Shown here in pieces: positions 1 through 6,094 of a stretch of 8,577 bases of DNA (its first letter is position 1; each line of letters opens with the position of its first letter). The stretch covers positions 1 through 8,577 of the forward strand of contig CAAGIP010000221.1 of assembly GCA_900769955.1 (NCBI GenBank), read 5' to 3'. Position numbers and translations under genes: made by a program. The notes under the pieces were generated by a model that was given only the letters and a program-made list of their open reading frames with translations, was not told the origin of the DNA and did no database searches. This stretch comes from Spirochaetia bacterium (lineage in GTDB: Bacteria > Spirochaetota > Spirochaetia > Sphaerochaetales > Sphaerochaetaceae).

Positions 1-753
1 ACCAACTGGATGAGTGCGACTGTCGCCACATCCGATCCCGAGATAATCGATAAGATCATGGCAATATGCAAGAGGGATCCCAGAATGGGAAAGGTCACGA
101 CAGGCGGTATCGTCACGGTAAAGGACAGCACCGATAACTGGTATCTTTCCTGGACCATCAACAGACAGCCCCAGTTCAGGTGTCAGGATAAGAACACGGT
201 CCTGATCTGGCTCTACTCCCTTAACACCTCAAAGGAAGGAAACTGGATGAAAAAGCCGATGAGAAACTGCACGGGTGCGGAAGTATGTGAGGAGTGGCTC
301 TACCACATCGGAATGGAGAAGGAAAAGATCCATGACAAGGCACATAATGCATGCAATACCACGACATGCTTCATGCCCTACATCAATGCCTTCTTCCAGC
401 CTAGACGTGAGAGCGACAGACCCAAAGTCGTCCCCGATGGTGCCGTCAACTTTGCCTTTGTCGGACAGTTTGCGGAAACTCCCAGGGACACGATATTCAC
501 GACCGAGTACTCCATAAGGACCGGAATGGAAGCAGTCTACACACTGCTCAATGTGGACAGGGGTGTTCCCGAAGTCTGGGGTTCCAAGTACGATGTCAGG
601 GAGCTATTAAGAGCATGTTACTATGCAGTCGACAAAAAGACAGTCGAGGAACTTCCCCTTGACTTTAAGGAGAAGGTTCTCTTAAAGAGCGTCCTTAAAG
701 CCGTGAAGGGAACCGATGTCGAAATCCTGCTGAAGGAATCAGGGCTTATCTGA
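1..753 (+). CDS. ohyA: Oleate hydratase, C-terminal part (5' end outside window)
   Basis: FAD-dependent fatty acid hydratase (formerly 67-kDa myosin-cross-reactive antigen). The family adds water to the cis-9 double bond of oleate or linoleate to give 10-hydroxy fatty acids, which is thought to detoxify free unsaturated fatty acids at the membrane surface. The family assignment rests on long conserved stretches: NRQPQF, the MRNCTGAEVCEEWLYHIG block, PYINAFFQPR, and the highly diagnostic GQFAETPRDTIFTTEYS followed by RTGMEAVYTLL and DRGVPEVW. The reading frame is open to base 1 (T-N-W before the first ATG at 10), so that ATG is internal. About 250 of the usual 580-600 residues are visible; the N-terminal FAD-binding Rossmann part is missing only because of the window edge. 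The gene ends in TGA at 751-753, overlapping by 8 bp the 3' end of the opposing ATPase gene. No hairpin terminator is seen. Confidence 0.95.
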   Translation, partial: TNWMSATVATSDPEIIDKIMAICKRDPRMGKVTTGGIVTVKDSTDNWYLSWTINRQPQFRCQDKNTVLIWLYSLNTSKEGNWMKKPMRNCTGAEVCEEWLYHIGMEKEKIHDKAHNACNTTTCFMPYINAFFQPRRESDRPKVVPDGAVNFAFVGQFAETPRDTIFTTEYSIRTGMEAVYTLLNVDRGVPEVWGSKYDVRELLRACYYAVDKKTVEELPLDFKEKVLLKSVLKAVKGTDVEILLKESGLI

Positions 754-2107
754 GAGCAGAAAGATCAATCCTGATGCCGGGAAGTTCCGGTTTTCTCTCC
801 TCTGCGATGAGGTATGTCAGATATATGGGAAGGTACGTGATGCGGCCTTCCCTTTCAATATTTCCCGTACAAAGTACATATGCATTTCCTATATCCCAGT
901 TAGGAACTGAAAGATACCTGTCAAGACTGCTGTGCTTTCTGTAATCCTTTCCGCTTTTGACCTCAATCAGACTAACCCTTCCAGTTTCTTCCCTGATGAA
1001 ATCTATTTCACCGTATTTTTTTATTGACGAATAATACAGACTTCTTCCTCTTAAACAGAGTTCCTCTGCCACATAGTTTTCGAACACGGCTCCATTGTTG
1101 ACAAACTCTTCCCTCTGAAGCAGTTTCAGTTGCGTTGATGGGCCATATGCGGAAGTGAGCATCCCGCAGTCCGAAAGAAAAAGCTTCAGCAGATTCCGCT
1201 CCCTGTTTGCCGGAAGAGGTATCATTGGCTCCCTGACATTATGCACTGCAATGGCAACTCCGGAATCGATCAGCCAGTTGAAACTGTTTTCGTACCTGTC
1301 AAACTTAAAGTGAGGATCAATATCAGTGAAAACATATCTACGGTTCTCCGCATCAAGTTCTGATGGAATAAGCTCATATATTTTTCTGAGCTTCAGTTTT
1401 TTATCATTGTCCTCATAGCGGCAGAAATCAATTGTGTACAGCTTTCTTATTTCGTCATGAATATTGCTGACGGCATAAAAATCCTGAGTGTCGATATATT
1501 TCTGAACGGCTTCAGGCATTCCTCCGATGACAAGATATTTATAAAACAGGTCCAGAAGCTGTTCGTGAATCACATTGTCTATCCGGACTGTGTTTTCGAA
1601 GCAGAACCTAAGCCTTTCAAAAAGCTCATCACTACCTCCGAAAGCCCTGATGAATTCCTCAAAGCCAAGTGGGAACATATCCAGTATTGACAGAAATCCC
1701 ACAGGTGCGGACCTTAGATTTGAAAACTCCACACCCAGCAGGGAACCGGACATGATATACCTGTATTTTCCGTTTTCAACCAGATATTTGATGGAAGTGA
1801 TAATTTCGGGACAATCCTGAACCTCATCGAAAAAAACAATGCTTCCTTCAGGTATGGGATGTCCTGCCATCAGTGGCAGAAGCGAGGCAAAAAAAACAGC
1901 GCCTTTCTGAATTGCTTCAGTACATCGTGATATAAGTTCAGGTTTTTCCGCAAAGTTGAATTCCGTGAAAACCATGGACCGGCCGGAAAGAACTGATCTG
2001 ATCAGTGTGGTCTTCCCGGTCTGCCGCGCGCCTGTTACCAGCAACGCATGCCGTCCGTTCCCGTCCAACCAGTTATTGATATCTTTTTCAGCTTTTCGTC
2101 CAATCAT
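746..2107 (-). CDS. AAA_14/DUF4143-type ATPase with C-terminal PD-(D/E)XK-like domain
   Basis: A 453-residue cytoplasmic P-loop ATPase of the family usually annotated 'ATP-binding protein, AAA_14/DUF4143'. These genes occur in many copies in gut bacteria and archaea; their role is not established. Visible parts: Walker A GARQTGKT at residues 26-33, Walker B IVFFDEVQ at about 90-97, and a GSLLGVE sensor-like segment shortly after. A middle helical region follows. At the C-terminus a nuclease-like motif GEIDF (D369) and IEVKSGK (E382, K384) matches the PD-(D/E)XK core. Length is typical and no frameshift is seen. The start at 2107 directly precedes the Walker A region by the usual distance, with a weak AAAGAG site 5 nt upstream. 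Hand counts give 22, 25 and 29 G+C per 60 bases (lines 1321, 841, 1681), clearly below the flanking peptidase (34 of 60 at 2881), which suggests a different origin. The 3' end overlaps the oleate hydratase gene. Family confident, function unknown. Confidence 0.9.
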   Translation of the reverse strand: MIGRKAEKDINNWLDGNGRHALLVTGARQTGKTTLIRSVLSGRSMVFTEFNFAEKPELISRCTEAIQKGAVFFASLLPLMAGHPIPEGSIVFFDEVQDCPEIITSIKYLVENGKYRYIMSGSLLGVEFSNLRSAPVGFLSILDMFPLGFEEFIRAFGGSDELFERLRFCFENTVRIDNVIHEQLLDLFYKYLVIGGMPEAVQKYIDTQDFYAVSNIHDEIRKLYTIDFCRYEDNDKKLKLRKIYELIPSELDAENRRYVFTDIDPHFKFDRYENSFNWLIDSGVAIAVHNVREPMIPLPANRERNLLKLFLSDCGMLTSAYGPSTQLKLLQREEFVNNGAVFENYVAEELCLRGRSLYYSSIKKYGEIDFIREETGRVSLIEVKSGKDYRKHSSLDRYLSVPNWDIGNAYVLCTGNIEREGRITYLPIYLTYLIAEERKPELPGIRIDLSALR

Positions 2108-2130
2108 GTTAACTCTTTGAATAATCTGGG

Positions 2131-2136
2131 ATTATA
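2131..2136 (-). promoter_or_regulatory. -10 box of the DUF4143 ATPase gene
   Basis: On the minus strand this is a perfect TATAAT within an AT-rich run. It predicts a start of transcription near 2124 and a leader of about 17 nt before the ATG at 2107. No good -35 hexamer lies 16-18 bp upstream (GTCATA at 17 bp); the arm of a dyad occupies that place, so activity may depend on upstream A-tracts or an activator. Confidence 0.5.
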
Positions 2137-2143
2137 TATAAAT

Positions 2144-2160
2144 AGTCATATATTATGACT
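2144..2160. promoter_or_regulatory. Perfect 17-bp dyad over the ATPase promoter (possible operator)
   Basis: AGTCATA-TAT-TATGACT is an exact inverted repeat with 7-bp arms and a 3-bp centre. It covers about -20 to -36 relative to the predicted start of the ATPase transcript, overlapping the spacer and -35 position. A dimeric repressor bound here would block polymerase. It has no T-run and too little GC to be a terminator. No cognate regulator is visible in the window. Confidence 0.4.
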
Positions 2161-2161
2161 G

Positions 2162-2234
2162 TTTTTTCAAGTTTTTTTTGATATATTATGCCCTATTTTT
2201 CTCAATTATTTATACAGAATATGCCCGATTTTTC
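2162..2234. repeat. Phased T-tracts and a near-repeat 33 bp apart
   Basis: T-runs at 2162-2167, 2172-2179, 2196-2200 and 2229-2233 are centred 11, 22.5 and 33 bp apart, close to whole helical turns, so the DNA is expected to be bent. The last two belong to a repeated 14-mer, ATGCCC(T/G)ATTTTTC at 2188-2201 and 2221-2234, differing at one base. As seen by the minus-strand ATPase gene these are A-tracts upstream of its -10 box, where UP-like elements or curved DNA often sit. Confidence 0.4.
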
Positions 2235-2243
2235 CTGTAGTAG

Positions 2244-2402
2244 AATGTAGCTGATTTCAATCCTGATACTGACGGAATACTTCAGAAGTGCACAGGCTCA
2301 TTCAACGGAGCCAATAACAGGGAAGTAAACTTCGTCTATGCCGACTACTATTACCTTGAGGCACTGACGAAACTTGCAGGAAAGGACGTTATGTTCTGGT
2401 AG
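2244..2402 (+). pseudogene. C-terminal relic of a GH88-like unsaturated glucuronyl hydrolase
   Basis: The frame from 2244 to the TAG at 2400-2402 is open for 52 codons without a start codon and reads like the end of a glycoside hydrolase family 88 protein. It contains NPDTDGIL, then NREVNFVYADYYYLEAL and KLAGKDVMFW at the stop. The motif (Y/W)-(G/A)-DYY-x-x-EAL followed by a short tail is characteristic of the C-terminus of unsaturated glucuronyl hydrolases, which cleave the unsaturated uronic acid from lyase-generated oligosaccharides. The intact family is about 350-400 residues, so some 85% is missing. An in-frame TAG lies just upstream at 2241-2243, and the sequence before it is AT-rich and non-coding. 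The preceding DUF4143 ATPase unit appears to have replaced the body of this gene. The family assignment rests on one motif and should be tested by a protein search. Confidence 0.6.
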
Positions 2403-2407
2403 GACGG

Positions 2408-2446
2408 AAAAAAGGAAGGCCGCACATGTCTGGTGTGGGGCCTTCC
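2408..2446 (-). terminator. Intrinsic terminator of the S9 peptidase gene
   Basis: Read on the minus strand: GGAAGGCC, 17 nt, GGCCTTCC, then TTTTTT. The 8-bp outer stem is perfect, and CACA/TGTG inside can extend it past one C/C mismatch, leaving a 7-nt loop. It starts 7 bases after the peptidase stop codon (2453-2455). The T-run is on the minus strand only. Confidence 0.9.
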
Positions 2447-2452
2447 GCTCAT

Positions 2453-4384
2453 TCACGGCCTCAGGTATTTCTCGAACCAGGCCGTTATCTCAGAGAGCCT
2501 CTTCAGCCTGTTTTTTGGCTTACCGCTTCTTGAAAGATCATGGTTCTCATCATGGAAGAGCACCAGCTTCGTGTCCACGCCCTTGTCCGCAAGCAGGGAA
2601 AAGAGCTGGTAGCCCTCGCTAACAGGACACCTGTAATCCTTATCGGAGTGGATTATGAGCGTGGGGGTCGAGGCATGCTTCACAAGTGCCTTCATCGGGG
2701 ACCTGTCCCAGAGCTTTTCAGGCTCATCGGGGCCTGCGGCACACTGGTCGGTGACGAAGTACGGTCCGATGTCGCTTGTTCCCCAGAACGAGACCCAGTT
2801 CACGATCGACCTCTGCGTGGCTATCGCGGCAAACCGGTCACTGTGTCCGAGTATCCAGTTGGACATGAAGCCGCCATAGCTGCCGCCTGTCTCACCCACT
2901 CTCGAGGCATCAATGTCGGGATACATTTCCAGCACCCTGTCGGTAAAGACCATCAGGTCATCGTAATCGATGGTACCGTACTTACCCCTTATGTCGGCAA
3001 ATTCATCACCCCTTCCGTCAGCACCCCTCGGGTTGGTCCAGAAGACGAAGTAACCTTCATTGGCCCAGAGCCGCATCTCATGCATGAAGACCTTGCCGTA
3101 AACGGTCTTGGGACCTCCGTGGATATCCAGGATCGCAGGATACTTCCTTCCGGGCTCGTAGCCATAGGGCTTCAGCACCCAGCCCCTGAAGGCGACACCG
3201 TCATTTTCAAAACGTACTTCCTCTGGCTCGCCCACATACTTATCCTTCAGTATCTCTGCGTTCACACCGGTAAGGGCATTACCGTTTCCGTCATAGAGCT
3301 CCTGAAGGCACTGTCCCTGAAGGCCTGCAAAGACAACTCTGCCGTCAAGCACGGCAAAGGAGTCCACGCTTCCTTCAAGATCGGTGACTCTTTCCACTTC
3401 ACCCTTTGGATCAAGGCGGAAGATGTTGGACATGTACTCCTCCGTTGAAGTGAAGTAAAGATACTCACCGTCCCTGATCACGGCAGGACCTCCGCCGAGG
3501 CGTACGTCACTTCCGACACTGCTTCCAACGGCCTGTCCCCATTTTCTCATGAGCACGGGCTTTCCGTCCTCAAGGCGATAGAAATCAGGATTCTGGTTGA
3601 CACCGTACCTGTCCATCGGAGAGCCAATGGCGATGATGTCCGCACCCAGGTGGTAAACGGCCTCAACCGTGATGTGTCCGTTCTCAAGGACTGTCCTCCA
3701 CTCTCCCGTGGAAACACTGACTTCCCTTACCTCACTGAAGAACTGCTGTCTGACGGTCGTCCTCACCTCTCCCGAAACAAGAAGCTTTGTCCTGTCGGGG
3801 GACAGGGTGAAATAAGAGGCGGAGAAGCCATCGGAGAACACCTCCTTCAGGACTCCGTACTTATGGAAAACCAGTCTTGTGCGTCTTCCGGCAGTAAACC
3901 CCTCACCGTTCAGGTAGAAGCCCGCTTCGCAAATATCCTCATAGCCCTCCAGTTCCTTTGCCTTTTCTGCCCTTTCCTCACCTTCAAGACCTTCCAGTCT
4001 GGTATCGACACTCTTCAGGGCGACGACTGTCCCGTCGGCGGCAAAGTCAAACTTTCCTATGGCCCCGTCGATGGTGAATCCGCATTCCGCTTCCCCGCCG
4101 TCCAGGGGCATGGAGTATATGAAGGTTTTTTCAGTCTCACTCCTCTCCTTATCACTTCTCCTGGCGGCAAAGTAAAGCCTGCCGTTCCACACCTGATAAC
4201 CACCGGCGATACCGCCGGAGGTAAGTCTTCTCACCCCGCCGTCACGGAGTGTGCAGACATTCTTCTCGTATCCGTTCCTCTCCATATCGGCCTCAGCCAC
4301 TATGAAGAAAACCCCATCATGTGTGAGCTTCACGCCGGAAAGGTATCTGTAGCTCAGGAAATCCTCGGTTTTCAGTCTGTTCAT
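2453..4384 (-). CDS. S9 family serine peptidase (prolyl oligopeptidase/acylaminoacyl peptidase type)
   Basis: A 643-residue cytoplasmic serine peptidase that by family cleaves short peptides; substrate preference cannot be read from sequence. The N-terminal roughly 370 residues form a WD/Kelch-like beta-propeller with repeated short strand motifs. The C-terminal alpha/beta hydrolase domain begins near KPYGYEPGRKYPAILDIHGG. The catalytic triad is intact: Ser502 in GGSYGGF, Asp583 in SDKDYRCP, His615 in DENHDLS. No signal peptide or membrane segment is present. I chose the ATG at 4384 (MNRLKTEDFLSYRYLS), because family members start with this kind of K-x-EDFL-x-Y motif. An ATG at 4450 would add 22 unusual residues that span the promoter and has no ribosome binding site. 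The 4384 start has no Shine-Dalgarno either, and sits exactly at the predicted transcription start. The gene is monocistronic and divergent from mgtE. Confidence 0.93.
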   Translation of the reverse strand: MNRLKTEDFLSYRYLSGVKLTHDGVFFIVAEADMERNGYEKNVCTLRDGGVRRLTSGGIAGGYQVWNGRLYFAARRSDKERSETEKTFIYSMPLDGGEAECGFTIDGAIGKFDFAADGTVVALKSVDTRLEGLEGEERAEKAKELEGYEDICEAGFYLNGEGFTAGRRTRLVFHKYGVLKEVFSDGFSASYFTLSPDRTKLLVSGEVRTTVRQQFFSEVREVSVSTGEWRTVLENGHITVEAVYHLGADIIAIGSPMDRYGVNQNPDFYRLEDGKPVLMRKWGQAVGSSVGSDVRLGGGPAVIRDGEYLYFTSTEEYMSNIFRLDPKGEVERVTDLEGSVDSFAVLDGRVVFAGLQGQCLQELYDGNGNALTGVNAEILKDKYVGEPEEVRFENDGVAFRGWVLKPYGYEPGRKYPAILDIHGGPKTVYGKVFMHEMRLWANEGYFVFWTNPRGADGRGDEFADIRGKYGTIDYDDLMVFTDRVLEMYPDIDASRVGETGGSYGGFMSNWILGHSDRFAAIATQRSIVNWVSFWGTSDIGPYFVTDQCAAGPDEPEKLWDRSPMKALVKHASTPTLIIHSDKDYRCPVSEGYQLFSLLADKGVDTKLVLFHDENHDLSRSGKPKNRLKRLSEITAWFEKYLRP

Positions 4385-4390
4385 GTAGAA

Positions 4391-4418
4391 ATTATACACA
4401 AACTTTTTACTTTTCCAA
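4391..4418 (-). promoter_or_regulatory. Promoter of the S9 peptidase gene, leaderless configuration
   Basis: On the minus strand: -35 TTGGAA (4413-4418), 16-bp spacer, perfect -10 TATAAT (4391-4396). Counting 7 nt downstream from the -10 box places +1 on the A of the ATG at 4384, so the mRNA would start with the initiation codon. No purine-rich ribosome binding site lies between the -10 box and the ATG (TTCTAC only). Confidence 0.6.
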
Positions 4419-4439
4419 TGATTACGTCTGTGATAGGAT
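4411..4439 (+). promoter_or_regulatory. Candidate promoter for the mgtE leader
   Basis: An extended -10 element TGATAGGAT (hexamer TAGGAT 4434-4439) lies 17 bp after TTTTCC (4411-4416), a poor -35. It predicts a plus-strand start near 4446, at the edge of the 4447-4461 palindrome, and a leader of about 200 nt. Its -35 region overlaps that of the divergent peptidase promoter, so the two may compete. The match is weak. Confidence 0.3.
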
Positions 4440-4446
4440 TGGGGGT

Positions 4447-4461
4447 GCATCAGACTGATGC
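4447..4461. promoter_or_regulatory. Perfect 15-bp palindrome at the predicted mgtE transcript start
   Basis: GCATCAG-A-CTGATGC has exact 7-bp arms around one base. At DNA level it could be an operator for the mgtE promoter. The one-base centre makes it a poor RNA hairpin unless the inner pairs open. Confidence 0.35.
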
Positions 4462-4487
4462 GTTATCAAATGACAAGGAGCAGATAT

Positions 4488-4562
4488 ATGGAAGACAGCA
4501 GTCGGAGTACATCGGACAAGGTTAACTTGTGTAAGACTGCAGCTTTATCTGCAGTCCTTTAA
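4488..4562 (+). CDS. Short leader ORF (24 codons) upstream of mgtE
   Basis: ATG at 4488 is preceded by a strong AAGGAG (4475-4480) with a 7-nt spacer. The predicted peptide begins MEDSSRST and ends SAVL before TAA at 4560-4562, 81 nt upstream of mgtE. No membrane segment or known toxin motif is seen. Codons 16 to 23 lie in a perfect 8-bp hairpin (4535-4556), so translation of this ORF would melt it. That layout resembles attenuator-type leader peptides. The two acidic residues directly after the start recall ribosome-destabilising leader peptides of Mg2+ transporter genes such as mgtL, but there is no proline run and the analogy is inference. It could be a chance ORF. Confidence 0.4.
   Translation: MEDSSRSTSDKVNLCKTAALSAVL
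4535..4556 (+). promoter_or_regulatory. Hairpin 1 in the mgtE leader
   Basis: GACTGCAG-CTTTAT-CTGCAGTC is a perfect 8-bp stem with a 6-nt loop, followed by CCTTTAA. Only three T follow, so it is at best a weak terminator. It lies inside the short leader ORF and ends just before its stop codon. Confidence 0.5.
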
Positions 4563-4597
4563 CACCCTTACCCTGTCATCACAGCCCGTACTTTAAT

Positions 4598-4637
4598 CCA
4601 TGTGTCTCTGCATGGCGCCTGAACATGCGCCAAGGAG
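4598..4637 (+). promoter_or_regulatory. Alternative hairpins abutting the mgtE ribosome binding site
   Basis: TGGCGC (4613-4618) pairs with GCGCCA (4627-4632) around an 8-nt loop, and the stem runs to within a base of the AGGAG site (4633-4637). CCATG (4598-4602) can instead pair with CATGG (4611-4615), which uses three of the same bases, so the two hairpins exclude each other. Such a switch could change access to the mgtE start. No M-box core (GGTGAGGCTCC-like) is present. Confidence 0.4.
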
Positions 4638-4643
4638 AAAAAC

Positions 4644-5999
4644 GTGATGAAGGAACTTACGATTAAGGAAATCCTCAACGGAACACTTGCACCCGGGAAG
4701 GTGCAGGAAATGCTCATGAAGCATCATGAGAGAGAAATCGCCGATTCACTTGCCGCACTCACCAGGGATGAGAGGTCAAGACTTCACAGACTTCTTCCTC
4801 CGGCAAGACTTGCCGACGTCCTGGGCTACAGCGAGGACAAGGGAAAATATCTCGGAGAGCTCGGTATCAATGCAAGGCTTGAGATCCTCGACCTCCTGGA
4901 CACACCTGAGGTCACGGAGTACCTGAGATGCCTTCCCGAAGCTGAAAGGGAAACACTTATTTCCCTGATGGATGACACCCTCAGGATCGAGGTGGCCTAT
5001 GCCGCCTCCTTCTCCTCAGACCTCATCGGAAGCAGGATGACCTCAGACTATGTGTCGGTGACTGAAGGCACCTCGGTCAAGGCGGCGATGAAGCACGTCA
5101 TTGCGGCAGCCGCCGAATGTGACAGCATATCGAACATTTACGTCACGGACGAAAGGGGCTTCTTCCAGGGCGCGATCGCGATCACGGACCTCATAAGGGC
5201 CCGGGAGGACACTCCGCTTTCAGCGATAACGATGACAGGCTACCCCTTCGTCAGGGCAAATGACACCCTTGAAAGCCTCTCTGAATTCAGGGAGGATTCA
5301 GTGCCGGTCCTCGACGGTGACGGTAAGCTCCGCGGTGTACTCACCTCCCAGGCCATCACGGAGATAGTCGGTGATGAGCTTGAAGAGGATTACGCAAGGC
5401 TGGGTGGTCTCTCCGCGGAAGAGGAGCTGAATGAAAGTGTGCTTCAGAGCGTGAGGAAACGTCTCCCCTGGCTCATGATACTCCTCTGTCTCGGGATGGT
5501 GGTATCATCGGTTGTCGGAGCCTTCGAGCATGTGGTTGCCCACCTGACGGTAATCGTGAGCTTCCAGTCCCTGATACTGGACATGGCGGGTAATGCGGGA
5601 ACACAGGCACTGGCAGTGACGATAAGGGTGCTCATGGATGAGAACCTCACGGCAAGGGACAAACTCAGGTTCATAATGAAGGAAGCCCGCATAGGACTCA
5701 CTAACGGAATATCCCTGGCATTCATTTCATTCATACCCGTGGTGCTGTTCCTGACCTTCATGAAGGCCTACCCCTTCATGAATTCTCTGCTATTTGCCTC
5801 CTGCACCTCCGCTTCCCTTCTTGCGGCAGTTACCGTTTCCGGTGCAGTGGGCTCCGCGGTACCGATGATCTTCAGGAAACTCGGCATCGATCCCGCGGTG
5901 GCATCGGGACCGCTCATCACCACGGTGAACGACCTGGTCGCGATCGTCATCTATTACGGCCTTGCCTGGTTGCTCCTTATCAACCTGGCAGGACTTTGA
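4644..5999 (+). CDS. mgtE: Magnesium transporter MgtE
   Basis: A Mg2+ channel/transporter of the inner membrane, normally a homodimer gated by cytosolic Mg2+. At 451 residues it matches the family length. Order of domains: N-terminal helical MgtE_N domain (about 20-125); two CBS domains (about 132-190 and 195-250), whose interface binds regulatory Mg2+; a connecting helix (about 255-275); then five membrane segments. TM1 starts at RLPWLMILLCLG (273-), the signature MAGNAGTQALAV is at 314-325, and the final TM carries GPLITTVND with Asp430, equivalent to the pore Asp of characterised MgtE. The start is GTG 4644 or ATG 4647, adjacent codons. AGGAG at 4633-4637 lies 6 or 9 nt upstream, so either works. 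No gene is co-transcribed downstream with confidence. Expression may be controlled by the leader region before it. Composition (33 of 60 G+C at 5341) is like the peptidase gene. Confidence 0.96.
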   Translation: MMKELTIKEILNGTLAPGKVQEMLMKHHEREIADSLAALTRDERSRLHRLLPPARLADVLGYSEDKGKYLGELGINARLEILDLLDTPEVTEYLRCLPEAERETLISLMDDTLRIEVAYAASFSSDLIGSRMTSDYVSVTEGTSVKAAMKHVIAAAAECDSISNIYVTDERGFFQGAIAITDLIRAREDTPLSAITMTGYPFVRANDTLESLSEFREDSVPVLDGDGKLRGVLTSQAITEIVGDELEEDYARLGGLSAEEELNESVLQSVRKRLPWLMILLCLGMVVSSVVGAFEHVVAHLTVIVSFQSLILDMAGNAGTQALAVTIRVLMDENLTARDKLRFIMKEARIGLTNGISLAFISFIPVVLFLTFMKAYPFMNSLLFASCTSASLLAAVTVSGAVGSAVPMIFRKLGIDPAVASGPLITTVNDLVAIVIYYGLAWLLLINLAGL

Positions 6000-6061
6000 G
6001 ATCAGAGACTCATGAATACTGAAACAGCTGCTCAGGAGTAACCCATCTGCCGTTGTTCCAT

Positions 6062-6094
6062 CTCCGTCACCTATGGTATTCCAGGGTGATGGAG
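6062..6094 (+). terminator. Possible terminator hairpin after mgtE
   Basis: CTCCGTCACC (6062-6071) pairs with GGTGATGGAG (6085-6094) over 10 bp with one G-U pair; TGG/CCA inside the 13-nt loop can extend it. Only CTTTC follows, so termination would be inefficient. It sits 62 nt after the mgtE stop and overlaps the start of the decayed ATPase copy, so it may be incidental. Confidence 0.3.

Noticed and set aside
2540..3448. 302-codon plus-strand open frame opposite the S9 peptidase gene
   Set aside because: It lies wholly antisense to a gene with an intact catalytic triad, shows no recognisable domain, and is explained by the codon bias of the real gene.
3650..4525. 291-codon plus-strand open frame opposite the peptidase N-terminus and across the divergent promoters
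   Set aside because: Antisense shadow; it runs through both promoters and the leader ORF region and has no family features.
4451..4643. M-box (Mg2+) riboswitch upstream of mgtE
   Set aside because: The conserved GGTGAGGCTCC-like core and GGGAGCC partner are not present, and the stems found do not match that architecture.
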